DNA of 64,000 nt from Corticium candelabrum (Eukaryota > Porifera > Homoscleromorpha > Homosclerophorida > Plakinidae). The notes under the pieces were generated by a model, which saw nothing but the letters and a program-made list of their open reading frames with translations, was not told the origin of the DNA and made no database searches. The stretch lies in NCBI RefSeq assembly GCF_963422355.1, contig NC_085093.1, positions 6,548,987 to 6,612,986 of the forward strand. Direction: 5' to 3'. Positions 13,116-27,801 of the stretch are shown piece after piece (the first letter of the stretch is position 1; each line of letters starts with the position of its first letter). Position numbers and translations under genes: made by a program.

Positions 13116-13524
13116 TGCGATAGCTCAGTTGGTTAGAGAGTCATCTTATGGAGTGTTTACATCCAGAATCTTAAAGGGTCACAAGTTCAAGTCACAGTGA
13201 TGGCGAGCTATGGCATATTTTTTAAGCAAGAAACTAACACACATTTTTTGCTTCTCTCGACTCAGGTGTATAAATGAGTACCTGGTCATTGACTGGGGTT
13301 CTAAGCGGCCATCGGCTGTGACATGACATCAGCCACTGGGGTCCTGGTGAGACTTCAGGTGTTCACACCACAGTTGGCTTCACAAGTTGGTGCTCCTGTG
13401 AGTGCCTGGCCCAGCTCCAGGAGTTTGCTAGCGCAGGCCCAGAGCTCCCTGAGTAGCACACAGGGCCCAGCTTAACAGCTGGGGGCGTGACCTCTGACAG
13501 GCAGCTCCTGACATTTAGGATTTT

Positions 13525-13605
<81 letters not shown>

Positions 13606-16414
13606 CGTCTGAAGCTTAGAAAGCTCGTTTGGAGAATGGAAGTATTCGGGACCTTTTCGTTATGCGTTCAAGTCCAGGATGGGCACAGTCGTAATTCCCT
13701 TAGGCAAGGAACTCACACGGAATTGCCTCTCTCAACTCAGGAACATAAATGAGTACCTGGTCATTGACTGGGGGTGGACATGCAAGACCGCTGGCTTAGC
13801 AGAACGTCACTTAGCAGACAATATGTGTGGGCTTGAGGTCCAGTTCCAAGGCTGCATCAAAGTCAGTGGCCTTAGATGCTGTGGCCAAGCACTTCAGGGT
13901 ATGTCAGCGTTGCCTAAAACTTTGAGTAGCGCCAGAGGCTCCACCTAGAAATAGGCTGGGTTCTGTCTTTAGTACTGAAGGGCTTATCCATTTGTCCATT
14001 TTTGTGTGTGTGCGTGCGTGTGTGTGTGTGTGATGTGAATTAAGGTGCATGTCTAACGATCTTTATAATTTAACGATTGTGCCCCCAAATTTATAAATTT
14101 TGTATGCTAAGGTTTTTACTGTACTCATCCAAGTATTATCTCACATCCAAAGGTGGCTAGTATCAAATGAAAAGTTGGGATGGGACCTTACTTGATAGAC
14201 TGACACGTAGAGCACTTTCAATTGACCTCTTCCAGCCTCTTCCAGAACTGGATGATGGGGGAAGTGGAAGAGGCATTTGATTGACAGTCTTTCTCTTCCA
14301 AAAGACTCTTTCAGCATTTCCAGCTTCTGGCTGGAAGAGAGGAGTGGTTATGCACACTCAAACAGCTCTAAAGTGCAATTCATGCAAGCAACAACTGCTC
14401 TGAGATCCATACTTGCTCTAACTGAGCATGTGCAATCAATCTTCCACTCTTCCAGAATGGGAAGAGTGTTTGATTGGGTTCCAGTGTCTTCCAGTCTTTA
14501 CCAGCCTCTTCCAGAAGAGGTCAATCGAACAAGCCCCTAGAGGTGTTAATTGGCAGAAATGATCAATTAACTTAAATGACACCACAAAGCCATTGTGGTG
14601 ATGCTATTCGACGACGCTAATCTTCTGTTCAACAGTGAATGAACGAATTCTCTCTAGCATAACTGCTGCATGTTGTCAAAAGCGTAGGCAAGTGAAGAAT
14701 AATGATATTACCATTTCTCCAGACAGCACAATGCTACCAGATAACTTAATCAAGAGAGCACCAATTAACACTAATTAAGAACAAAAAATTGTGAAAATCT
14801 TAGAGCCTTGGCCAAAAGTGGGGATGGGATCTTACTTGAGCCCTGGGACTATACTCAGCCAGTTCGGTATTTTAATTATCAATTTTGACAACAATTGTTC
14901 TTTGAATCACATTGTAGTGTTCTTCTAACAGTGATCACAATACTGTAGTCCGTTCTAGTATTGGACGCAGTTCAGGTTTTTCTTGGATAGAGAATGCTAG
15001 GAGGCATGTGCGCTTATGCAATTGACACAATAGTTGAAAGGCCATCACATGCCAGTTCTACCTATGGTATTTGCGACGCTATCGGCATCAGCATCTCTAC
15101 CCGCAATGATATTATTATTAATTTGCTTACATGGTTGCTGTAATGAGCTACTGCGGGCTGTTCTAGGCTGACACCATTGCCAACACGGGAATTTAATATG
15201 GGAAAATATGCACTTTTGCAAGCTACCAGCTTTGCAGAACTTGTTAGCTAGCTGTCACTGTCACTGTCTGTAGTCGATTGCTCATTGTCTTCACTTTCAA
15301 TGAAGTACGAGTGACCTCAGTGTAAATAGTAGTTGATACGTCATGTTGTAAAATGATTATGTACTGTAGTGGTCAGTAACACACCTATGACACACCTATT
15401 ATTCATCATAACTGTCTCTAATTCTGGAAGGTACTATAGTAGTAGGCAACCAATAATCACTACAGATTAGTGTACTAAGTCAGTTAATGTGTAATTTAAT
15501 TATCTAAATATTCCAATGTCTTCACATTCCTAGGCCGGCGGACCAGGTTGGCCATGGCCTACCCAACTTTTGAAAATGGGACTTCTGCCAATGGCGGAAA
15601 TATTGTTTTAAGCAATTAAGTAAATCTGTTTTTCATGTTTACTGTGAGCAGGGCTTGACCTGGCCGACTGGCCCTGGCCTACCCGACTCTTGTTAACATC
15701 TTGTCTGGCTTCGAGAGCCATTCCTTACTCTAGGTATGCCAGCCAAAATGAAAGATTTGATCACAGATTTTCTTAAGTCTATTTTGATGTTCTTAACTGC
15801 AAGACGACAGTATAGTAGTTCCTTTACTTTCTCGGCATACCATGAGGTGCCTCATCAAAATGGTGTCACTTGCTATACCTTCATATACGTCCCTGTTTTT
15901 TCAACTCAGTGTCGTGCAGCAACTTCTGAGCTGTCAATCTACAGGCTTGAACTAGTGAGTAAGCGACATTGATGGTCATATGGACTAAAATGGCACATGC
16001 ACATGCACAGTAGAATTTTTATTATAATAATGGAGACTTGTTCATTATATTTGTTAACATTAAATGATTGTTATATGTTCTGGATTTACAGTATGTGCCT
16101 ACACATTATGCCTTTTACTAGGTACTATTCTACTTGATCACGTGTTCAAGATCTGTAAAGAGGATGGCAAATTTGACAGCATCTACTTGTATGGTTTTGC
16201 TCATAATCTACAGCATTTTGTATTCATTGTCTTATTTCATCTTTCTGTTTGCTTCTGTAGGCATGTTCAGGTGAGTAATGAAGAGGCCCTTAGTTTTTAT
16301 AAGAGGTTTGGTTTCAAGATAAAAGAGAAGGAAGAAAAGTACTACAAGAGAATTGAACCTACTGATGCGTACGTGTTAGAAAAGGATGCACAAGACTTAC
16401 TGCATTCATCGTAG
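12525..16414 (+). CDS. NAA50: N-alpha-acetyltransferase 50
   Basis: Six exons: 12525-12547, 12601-12694, 12755-12797, 12859-12978, 16122-16188 and 16261-16414. The phases fit at each join. The product starts MAAAVAKR, continues ELGDVTPHNIRQL and FPVTYNDKFYKDVLE, and carries the acetyl-CoA binding segment RPYRRLGIGT (Q/R-x-x-G-x-G/A class) and the C-terminal EALSFYKRFGF and YYKRIEPTDAYVL. These are hallmark segments of NAA50, the GNAT-family enzyme that acetylates the N-terminal Met of Met-hydrophobic proteins and associates with the NatA complex. Its length of about 166 residues matches animal NAA50. Introns 1-3 are 53-61 nt, while intron 4 (12979-16121) is 3.1 kb of SINEs, (TG)n and a MITE. 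The donor of exon 5 was chosen at 16189 because it restores IYLHVQ. Confidence 0.93.
13052..13113. repeat. (TG)n microsatellite
   Basis: A pure TG tract in NAA50 intron 4, ending directly at the tRNA-like head of the SINE at 13114. Confidence 0.95.
13114..13525 (+). mobile_element. tRNA-headed SINE, copy 1
   Basis: The head GGTGCGATAGCTCAGTTGG at 13114, continuing TTAGAGAG, is a tRNA-like box A region, and GTTCAAGTC near 13185 is box B-like. The body (AGCTATGGCAT, CTCTCGACTCAGG, GAGTACCTGGTCATTGACTG) recurs at 13.7, 57.2 and 61.7 kb. The element is followed by a (TG)n tract. It is a retroposed Pol III SINE, not a functional tRNA, because the acceptor stem does not pair. Confidence 0.8.
13530..13604. 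repeat. (TG)n microsatellite
   Basis: A pure TG tract of about 75 bp between two SINE copies. Confidence 0.95.
13605..14032 (+). mobile_element. SINE copy 2 (divergent head) with TG tail
   Basis: The head is diverged (GCTTAGAAAGCTCGTTTGGA, box B-like GCGTTCAAGTCC). The body matches the other copies, with GGCAAGGAACTCACACGG, CTCTCTCAACTCAGG and GAGTACCTGGTCATTGACTG. It ends with an imperfect TG tract at about 14003-14032, suggesting TG repeats form the 3' tail of this SINE family. Confidence 0.7.
14217..14530. repeat. MITE-like element rich in CTTCCAG words
   Basis: Inverted ends ATTGACCTCTTCCAG (left) and CTCTTCCAGAAGAGGTCAAT (right) enclose many CTTCCAG or CTGGAAG words. Around it, AAAAGTTGGGATGGGACCTT (about 14169) and AAAAGTGGGGATGGGATCTT (about 14814) form a direct repeat about 645 bp apart, so it may be nested in an older repeat. 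Confidence 0.5.
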
Positions 16415-17585
16415 CTAAATTAGGGACATGTTGTCTGGTTACAGTTCAGTATGAGTTGCTAAATACATCTTCGTATTCTTCTGTTGATTATTGTTACCCG
16501 AGACGTGAAATGCTAGGGTCCAGTAGTGAAGACAGTCACATAGCATACGACTGACTCAATGACTCACTTCACCTACTGCTTAACACGTGACCAAATAAAT
16601 AACGAAACTCATTTCTGTAATCGTATTAGGATGTTTAGACATCTTAAACTTTTATAGTGCCCAGTGTTCGGTGATTGTGTCCTTGCTTTATTTCTGATCA
16701 TTAGTGGCAACGTATCTTGAGGAGATATGCCTCACAGAATTCTTAGTCGTCAAGGATTTATTTTTTAGGACTTTCACATATAGTTCATAAATATCAAATA
16801 ATTGTACTGATTGTTCAGAGGTGTCACTCTCAGTCTGACCTGAGTAATTTCACTACAAACAAATTGTATTTAGTTGTCAGGATGGCAACCTCGCTGGTAG
16901 AATTGGTCATCATATGAGTTCAGTTAGTTGGCAAATGACAACTTGACAACCACTAAGTGACTTTTTTTAACACTGCCGAGTACAGTAGTAACCAGCCGAT
17001 GCTCAGGCAAAGCTGTCAGAATGAAAGTGCGAAGTAGACAGACAGTATATATAGTAAGTGCATATGCACGAGCTCTATATACCTGTATCCCATCCTTGTA
17101 GAATTACGTTGGAACTTACCAGTTCAATCATGCTGTAATAGCAAATGAGACAGAGTGAGGTTACATGTGTCTGCATGCTAAAATTCACAGCATCTGTTTT
17201 AACCACCTCTTTACACTGACTACTACACTTACCTTACATCAACTAGTACAATACAGTTGAATGTCATGATTAGTAATGCATAGGCACATGGAAAGTTTCC
17301 AACGCTTTGTGGGTCAAACATGAAGTTATATGTGCGCAACAAACTTTTTTTGCATTTGGGAGTAATGCAACGAAGCAGGAAATTATTGGGGCCATGGCTC
17401 GTTGGCTCCCACCCCACAGTTTCTACGTCTATGCAAGTAATAGCGTAATACGGTATGCCTCACATTATCTAGACCTTGTTTGCTTTTTTATTACACTGTA
17501 ATTAATTCACAGTTTTGTGAGAGTGTATATCTACAACTTTACGAAGTTGTCAGATGTGCGTGTGCATGCTGCCAATTTTTATTTT
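16415..17585. other. NAA50 3' region and intergenic sequence
   Basis: AATAAA at 16594-16599 is a plausible NAA50 poly(A) signal, about 180 bp after the stop. No convincing gene follows. A 64-codon open stretch at 17307-17501 contains ARWLPPHSFYVYAS, faintly like the C-terminus of a tyrosine recombinase, but this is too short and weak to call. Confidence 0.5.
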
Positions 17586-17599
17586 TTTTTAATTAATCA

Positions 17600-17680
17600 A
17601 TAATGGCTTAGTGGTTAGTGACAATGGCTACCACTCCGTAGTTTAAGGTTCAAATCCCAGTGACGACAGTAAATTCTCAT
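17600..17680 (+). mobile_element. tRNA-like SINE head
   Basis: ATGGCTTAGTGGTTAGTG resembles a box A region and GGTTCAAATCCC, near 17647, a box B. The spacing suits a tRNA-derived Pol III promoter, but the arms do not form a clean cloverleaf. It lies just upstream of a LINE fragment in the same orientation and differs from the 13.1 kb SINE family. Confidence 0.5.
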
Positions 17681-17884
17681 GTTTCTCTAGCTTTGTCCAT
17701 GATACTATGACTAGTTTCAGTCGTTGAGGAGTTACTGTGGTCTGGTAAACAGTCCGTTGACGATGACGTTCAGTGCTTTCCTGGTGGTTATTGGTATCCA
17801 CTAGGCGTGCTGTACCGAGTTTACGATCACCGTAATATCTGCAATCTATATCGAATTGGCTAGTCATTGATTGCCGTGTGGACT

Positions 17885-19091
17885 ACACAGAAACATGTAC
17901 CCTGCTGGGGTCACCTGCCGGGATGGTGGGCGCCCAATTGGGGTAAAGACCCCACTTGCCCATTATGGAGGGGCATAGCGACACAATAATAATAATGTCG
18001 TGAGTACTTCTGCAGAGTGAAGGTGGTTCTCCAGACTGAGTTATATGGTCGGAACAAGATTCTAGCCATCAATGGGTTTGCACTACCGATTCTCACTTAC
18101 AGTTTTGGCGTCATTCATTGGGGCGCACGGACCTGCAGCAGCTCGATCGACGGACCAGAAAGCTCCTCTCTATGCACGGTGTCCACCATCCTTCTGCAGA
18201 CGTTGACCGACTGTACGCTCCTTGCAGTGATGGGGGTACGGGGTTACAACAGATTGAGTCGACATATCAATCTTGTATTGTGAGGCTGAACTGTTACCTT
18301 GCTGACAGTTCTGATCCTTTTATACAGATGATACGGAAGTGTGACTCCGGGAAATCTTCACGCTCGATCAAGCGCATGGCTTGTCGCTCTAGGTAATTAC
18401 TGCACAGCTGTGGAGGACTCTTGCTCCGGACGACAAGTCGCAGAGCTTACACAGGAATGCATCCATCTAGGTCGAAGGTGGCTTCGAGCAAGCGTCTGAA
18501 ACAGATGCAAGACATTACCGTACGTGTTGCAGTTCTCTTCGTGTGCGGTCCCGGAGTTCTCTTCGTATGCGGTCCTGGAGTGGGAAGCCTATGCACGGGC
18601 AGTATCGCCGTCTCACTGAGCAACCGCCTGTGGACATGAAAGAGACCTACGGATGACTAAAGGCAGCGAATCTTCCTGCTGCAACTGAGGGACTGGTTGT
18701 TGCTGCTCAAGACCAAGCTCTTCGGACTCGGTACTATGAGCGCAAGATTCTACATCGTGATGTCATTCCTACTTGCGGCATATGCAGTGTAGGCCTGGAA
18801 ACAGTCGACCACATTGTGGCAAGCTGTAGTGCTCTGGCACCGATAGACTACACTGATCGACACAATCAGGTGGCCTCCATCATTCAATGGGATGTTTGTC
18901 GCCATTTGGCGTTCCAGTGGAGAGCAGATGGTACCGGCGTCGGCCTGATAGGCTTGTGGAGACAGATGACATTCAGTCTACGGAAACAGCTCGCGCGTTA
19001 TCTTTCAAAGCAAGACCCGGATTACCTGCTGCATCTCGTTGTGTTACAATGTCCCGTATTCGGCTTCTTGATATATCAACTACTTTACTGA
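17885..19091 (+). pseudogene. Decayed non-LTR retrotransposon (C-terminal part)
   Basis: Conserved pieces occur in order but in shifting frames. LPILTYSFGVIHW (about 18090) is followed by TDLQQLDRRTRKLLSMHGVH and HPSADVDRLYAP (about 18120-18230), then by the C-terminal zinc knuckle CGICSVGLETVDHIVASC (about 18775-18830) and by WDVCRHLAFQW. These are typical of the region after the reverse transcriptase in many animal LINEs. Several frameshifts and stops show it is dead. The element's last conserved block (RPDI...IDI) is missing here but occurs at 24.1 kb. Confidence 0.75.
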
Positions 19092-22127
<3,036 letters not shown>

Positions 22128-23378
22128 ATGAGGCCACTGCAAGTACAAATGCTCTTTCTCGCGTCTGTACTCTTCTCTCTGCAAACAACTCCAAGCATTG
22201 CAGCAGATTTAGACACAGAGCTCATGAGGGACATCTGTGCAGGTAACCCGCCGCATTCATTGAAACTTTTGTGCAAATTTCTCTTTGGTGCCCCGTGTCC
22301 GGATGCGTCACAGTTCGAGTTGGGAGATTGGAGATACACTGGTATCAAGTTCAACAGCTCGTACAATTTAACCGCCGCAAGAGCTTGCCCCGGAAAACAA
22401 CTTGAAAAGCAAGAAAGAAAAAGGAATGTGGCGAGTGTACCTACTGAATGTCTTTCAGTCGTACACGTCGATGTACAAGTACGATACCAATGTAGGTCAC
22501 ATAATTAATTAATAGCTGGTACTATACGTGTATACACAAGTAACATTCATCTTACAACGTTGGCAGGTCCACTTACTCCAGCAGAAAAGGTTACTGTTGT
22601 AGCAAAGGAGGTATTTGGAAGGTTGGGGCTACCTGCATCCAATAGTCCACGTGTACAACCTCTAGCTGGTGCGACAGAGAAGCCGATGACACCATCCCCT
22701 AGAAGAGCGAAACGACACACGGAGTGCCAAGATATGGTCGACCTCGCTATTCTCATGGATTCTTCGGGAAGCATTAGTAGAAGCGACTTTTCCCAAGCCG
22801 TTAGCGACATGACCACGCTGATACACTACACTTGCAATGACTTCTCATGTAACAATGGTCCACGAATCAGACTGGCTATGGTGACATTTTCATCTCATGC
22901 TATTACTGTGTTCAACTTTAACCGTTCAGCACAATTTACGACCCTCAGAGAAATGATAACGGCCATCAACGAAACAGGAACAAGATACATAGGAGGCGGC
23001 ACTGCAACAGCAGCGGCTATAAAGTACGTCAGAGACAACATTTTTGATACTAGGTATGGTATGAGACCAAGTAGTACTAGAAGGCTTCTTGTGGTAACTG
23101 ACGGTAAGAGCAACGTTGGGAGAGACCCCGTGGCCAAGGCTGCAAAGTTGCACGCTGCAAAGAATGTGGACATTTACGCTCTTGGTATCGGCAACAAGAT
23201 ATCGCAAGACAACATAATGGAGCTCCTTAACCTTAGCGACAACACTCGTAAAGAATACCTCCTCCCATACCTCGCCTTTAGCTCGACCGTTGATTTTTCT
23301 CAGGGAGTTCAACTCGTTATCCAAACAATATATAATCCACTCCATCCCAAGATATGTTCAGTAGATGTGAAGAAATGA
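22128..23378 (+). CDS. Secreted von Willebrand factor A domain protein
   Basis: Two exons, 22128-22491 and 22567-23378, join in phase 1 (T|GT, a Cys codon) across a 75-nt intron and give about 391 residues. The start MRPLQVQMLFLASVLFSL begins a clear signal peptide. A Cys-containing N-terminal region is followed by a dibasic, furin-like site, RRAKR (about residues 167-171), and then one vWA domain. The metal-binding (MIDAS) residues are visible: DSSGS (about 186-190), the Thr in GGGTATAAA and the Asp in VVTDGKSN. No membrane helix or further domain follows, and the stop is 45 residues after the last vWA strand. It is likely an extracellular ligand-binding or matrix protein, perhaps processed at RRAKR. 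The upstream open codons lack an ATG, so 22128 is the best start. AATAAA at 23618-23623 may be its poly(A) signal. Confidence 0.85.
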
Positions 23379-23776
23379 GCAGTGCACATGAACACTGAAT
23401 GGTTGTTGGTAGAGTCGTATATGACGTTGTCGTTGCTGGTTGAAAATCGTAATTGTCGCAGTGCGGGTTTCTTTGTAGCGCGTATATACGTCGATCGGAA
23501 TAAGACGGAACTCAAACTTCTTGTTTTATAGCTAATCAATTGGTATGTGGACTATCTCGTTGTTCTCTATTGCACTCATGCGTGTATGTCACATATTCCA
23601 TACTTGTACAGCACTTTAATAAATTAGTTATACGAGCTGGTAACTTATTCTTGTTGACTGGAGCTCGCCTTTCTCTTTCGTGCAGCGCGCCTGAATGTCA
23701 CATGATCTGGGTGATGGTGAAGCCTCAGTCGTCAACAAAACCGTTGACGTTATTCAGGGGCGAGACAGGCGTATAC

Positions 23777-23784
23777 ACACACAT

Positions 23785-23862
<78 letters not shown>

Positions 23863-23947
23863 GCACATATACACGCAAACGCACATATACACACGCACGC
23901 ACGCAAGGACGAACGCACGCACCCGCCCGCATGCCCGCACGTGTGTG

Positions 23948-24020
<73 letters not shown>
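23777..24020. repeat. Compound CA/CG-rich microsatellite
   Basis: CA tracts with CAAA, CGCA, CATATACACG and CCCG interruptions in the middle (about 23855-23950), then pure CA again to 24020. It ends exactly where LINE-like sequence begins. Confidence 0.95.
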
Positions 24021-24022
<2 letters not shown>

Positions 24023-24023
24023 T

Positions 24024-24262
24024 GATGTGGGATACCACCATCCCCACTGCCGGGAGGATCAAGCCAATCGTCCAGATATCTGTCTCAGAAATATGAAGAC
24101 AAACACTTGTCTTCTTATTGATATCAGCTGCCCTGCTGATGGCAACAATGACAAGAAACATGCTGAGAAGTTGACGAAGTACAGCGACTTGCGATTGGAG
24201 ATAAGCCGAATGTGGCATTGTCGAACACTGGTGGTTCCGGTGGTCTTGGGAGCTTTGGGCAC
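24024..24262 (+). pseudogene. LINE 3' coding remnant
   Basis: One frame reads NRPDICLRNMKTNTCLLIDI, then CPADGN, EKLTKYSDLRLEISRMW and VVPVVLGALGTV. This is the conserved last block of many animal non-LTR ORFs (RPDI-x-V...IID-x-A-x-PGD...EK-x-x-KY-x-DL...GALG). It begins about where the 17.9-19.1 kb fragment ends in the family alignment, and both are on the plus strand. It is 5'-truncated against a CA tract. Confidence 0.7.
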
Positions 24263-26469
24263 AGTGCACGCAGGTATTAATAAAGTATACGCTCATTCAC
24301 ACATACGAGTACTAAACACGCCTACACCGGTAACTTCTTTGTTTCTTTCTTCGTTACGGTAAACGTCTGCAGTAAACGGTTGCAAAGAGTTGTGTCACGA
24401 AGTGACAGCTTTCATCTGAGAGATTGTTGATTTTGGTGAGAGTTCTCCTCTAACTCAAGACTCCATTATATGATAGTGTTCTCTCGAAGTAGGTGCCGCT
24501 TCCCAATTTAAGATTCCGTTCTTCTCGTTCCCGGTTTCCTCCTTAGGTTCGATTTCTCCTAGCGGTATCAAGAGGCGCGATTAGACACCCGATTTGCTCA
24601 AAATAGAGGCAGATGACGTATGTATAAAACGATAGAATGACCTGATTTTCGCATCAAGAAACTGTCTGTAAGGGTTTTAGGCTTCGTTACAACAGAAACG
24701 AACGTTGTAGGGGTTCTAGAGTGACCCCTGCCTCGTAGTTTCTACGACATACGGGTGCATGTCGGCGTCAAGTGGCGCGAGTCAGACACACAGCGAAGCA
24801 AACTGCTACTATTGGGATGGCCTTAGTAACAGATGACATTTTACGCGCATGATCTTTGCCATCAACCGATCGTGCATGTGCTAGAGTTACAGTAATACCA
24901 CTGTGGACGGCCGGACAGCAATTGGAATGCAGCGTATGCGCTTTCAGTTACCTCTGGTGTTAATTAATTTGCCTGCCAGATACGAGCCCTAGCCTCGTTG
25001 CCATGAGTTTCCAGCCATGTGACGAGCGAGCGCTGCACGGAGCAGCGAGGCGAGCGCTGCACGGAGCAGCGAGGCGAACGCCAGGGGACGAGGCTTTTAT
25101 TCTCACGTTTATCTTGCTAATTAGCAGGTGTGCAGCAGTGTTCATTATGCGTTACAGAAAAGAAGAAGAAGAAGAAGAAGAAAAAGAAGAAGAAGAAAGA
25201 GAAAGAAAGAAAACAAAATCCGGCGAAAACTCTGAAATTGATGAGCGTTTTCTAGTTCTGGAGACAAGCTGAGATCAATTCAGAAGTAGTCAAGTGTAGT
25301 TGAACTTGTCAGAATTTCTAACTATCGTTTTTAAGATATTAAACCGCGTTGTAAGGTCATTTCTGAAGGTCTAAAATATGATCACGCCCACGCAACCTTA
25401 TTAGAAAGCAGGCCCTACTACATTCTAGGTGATTTAATCCCACGGCAAGATGACTGACGTTTTGCTTCGGCCCGCAATGGTCTTTCAGCTTTGCTCTTTG
25501 CTGCACAGCGTTAACGCAGGTAAGCTGCTTACGTGCGTAAGTACTATGGGTCCAATAGTGCTTAAGTACTAGGGGACCAATAGTGCTCGGGGTCAGCTGG
25601 CTCCTCCTACCTGTCGGTTGAGACCTTAGTTAGCTAGTTAGTGGTAGCAAGACTAACGTTCCGACTTCCATTGTATAGGGTTTCTCGCGCATTAGGTAGA
25701 CGTACTGCTACCAATATACAGTTTTGGTCTTCTCGTTTTGGGTTTTGGTTTCCTCCTTATCTAGGTTTCGATCCCTCGTCTAGCCCTAGCTAGAGATATG
25801 ACTGCTGGCAGATCAACACCCTCTTTCAAAAATTTCTGAATCCGGATCTGTACATTGCGCTTTTGTGCTGGATGGGCAACGATGTACGCTTCCCATGCAG
25901 CGTTGTCGCCATTTTCATCACTATGGCATGAGCAAACTACGTTGCCACACTCACCTGCAAAAAATTCGGTGGCGGGAAAATGCTCTGCGTTCAAGGAAGT
26001 CGCGCTGAACGTAAGTGATCTGCTGCTCATGAAAGCTCAACTGTGGCGCACACTGAGAGTTGGCTGGGGGTTAACATTTGCATGCAGGTCTGAAACGTCA
26101 TTAGCACGGATACTTTATTTTATTAAGTAACACACGTTATGAATTCAGTCGGTGTTAAAAGACTCTGAACACGTTACAAGGAGTGTTTTTACAAATACGC
26201 GCTAGCTAGGGTGCCCGCTCACGATCCACACAGGCACACCTACGCAAACTTGAAAACGTTTCACGATTTTAATTTCGAGTTGTGTCATAATGAAGCAGAA
26301 CAAGCGAACATCTTAGGATGCACCACGTTCTATGACATACAGCCTTTGATCCAGGTACAAAGAGAAAGGCGCATCGCGTTCTTGGCAGTTTCTCTCCTCG
26401 TAGTTAACATTTCGGAAAAGCTAACGACAAGTGTGTTAAGTTCTTTATCCACACATTTACCATTGACAA
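24263..26469. other. Intergenic with scattered repeats, no recognised gene
   Basis: It contains a 24-bp tandem duplication (25027-25074), a purine-rich GAA/AAG tract (about 25157-25212), and a TTCTTCTCG...GTTTCCTCCTT segment near 24515 that recurs near 25730. A MITE-end-like stretch at about 25800-25855 (CACCCTCTTTCAAAAATTTC, TGAATCCGGATC) resembles the element at 52.1-52.3 kb. Confidence 0.45.
25027..25074. repeat. Perfect 24-bp tandem duplication
   Basis: The unit starts CGAGCGCTGCACGGAGCAGC and ends GAGG. It occurs twice back to back without mismatch, and a shorter partial copy follows. Confidence 0.9.
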
Positions 26470-26915
26470 TCTTTAGATAGCTTGCTGTTGAACAACAAAG
26501 CGCTTTCTCGATCGTTTTTCAATTGCATGTGACCCAGAAATAGGTGGAGCATCACGATGGCATCTAACGTGAAACAAACGGTGGAGAGGTGCCGGACACC
26601 GTCGGCAACGCAGATCGTGCATCTATCTTTACACGGTAGCTGCAAGAGCTGGCTATAGAGTTGAGTACTAGCCTAGACCCATAGTGACAGACGATGCGCT
26701 GGTGGCAGTGTTTCTTCTACAGACATTCAACAACTGCATGTCAGATGTATGCATTGTTACACTGATAAGCTAGTCTACAACTTCGTGAATAGTAGATGTT
26801 TGTTCGGATGCCATCGCGATAGTGCGAGCTTTGTGCTCCACCAATTTTGGGTCTCGTGCAACTATGAAAAGATCGAGAAATCGCTTTATCGTTCAACAGC
26901 AAGCTATCTCAAACT
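26470..26915. repeat. Fold-back element, arms about 100 bp
   Basis: GATAGCTTGCTGTTGAAC at about 26477 is answered by GTTCAACAGCAAGCTATC at about 26893. Matching continues inward through AAAGCG-TTTCTCGATC, GGTGGAGCA and CGATGGCATC. The spacer (about 26570-26805) shows no gene. Outside, TTCAGTCGGTGTTAAAA occurs in direct orientation at about 26145 and 27061. Confidence 0.7.
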
Positions 26916-27801
26916 GGTAATTGGATAAAAGTGTACATAAAGGCACGATTTTAAGTTTGCGTGGGTGTGTTTGCGCGTGCGTAGTGAATCGGGAGCAGGC
27001 ACCGTAAAAAGAGTCTAGAGAGTTATCACTGACTGATTTCTTCATGGCATGCTATGAGAAATTCAGTCGGTGTTAAAATGAGTCTTATTAACAGCTACTT
27101 TGTTAAAAAGAGTCTTTTTAATTAGTTAATTAATTAATATAAGGCTTGATCTTCTGCTAACAAAATAACATCATTAGAGTTTAAGAAATAACTGTTACAT
27201 GTAAATTTCATTTATTACGTTCCAAAATTTATCACTGGTTAATGATAGTAGAGTTTTAGCGGTCACCGTAGCAACAAGACACGCCTCCGCTGCGACGGTT
27301 ATTGCGCGCTCGCTTTATTCGAACATGCAGGGAACGCAAGGCTACGTATCGCAGACATTGTGATTAGTCTTTTTTCTGTTCGTTCAAGTTCATTTTGACG
27401 CGTTTCGCTACCTCTTAGTGTTCAAATTTTGCTTGGAAAAGACGTCAAATACGCTGGTCAGACTAGCGGAGGTAAAAATCGATCCATCAGATTGTTGTGC
27501 CTCGTGTAACGAATCGTCGTGCCAAGTTTTTTGGTTCTACGCTTTAGTTTTGCCAACTTAATAGACGGAGAAGGCTCGTAATGGCGTCCATACTGTCTTC
27601 GCGCAACGGTCGAGTGCGCCGGAAGTTCTCGGCAAGTTGCAAGGTTGGTTGGAAACATGCAAGTGAGCTAGACGTAAGCTACAGACACTGTTTCTACACT
27701 TTAAGAGACGAATGGAGCTAGTCGTGTTGTAACGTCGCTTCTGACTAGGAGGAAAGGAATACCGGTGTATTGTAACAGCAGGGATACGCCCGGATATTGG
27801 G
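26916..27801. other. Intergenic, no recognised gene
   Basis: AT-rich at the left, more GC-rich after 27270. Open frames on the minus strand (27458-27812) are short and unrecognised. Confidence 0.4.

Noticed and set aside
13114..13190. A functional tRNA gene
   Set aside because: Box A and box B words are present, but the acceptor and anticodon stems do not pair and the sequence continues into a repeated SINE body.
17307..17501. Tyrosine recombinase C-terminus
   Set aside because: Only a short stretch (ARWLPPHSFYVYAS) is suggestive; the catalytic residues and the rest of the domain are absent.
23777..24020. CRISPR-like array
   Set aside because: Units are dinucleotide repeats with irregular interruptions, with no spacers or constant repeat, and the genome is eukaryotic.
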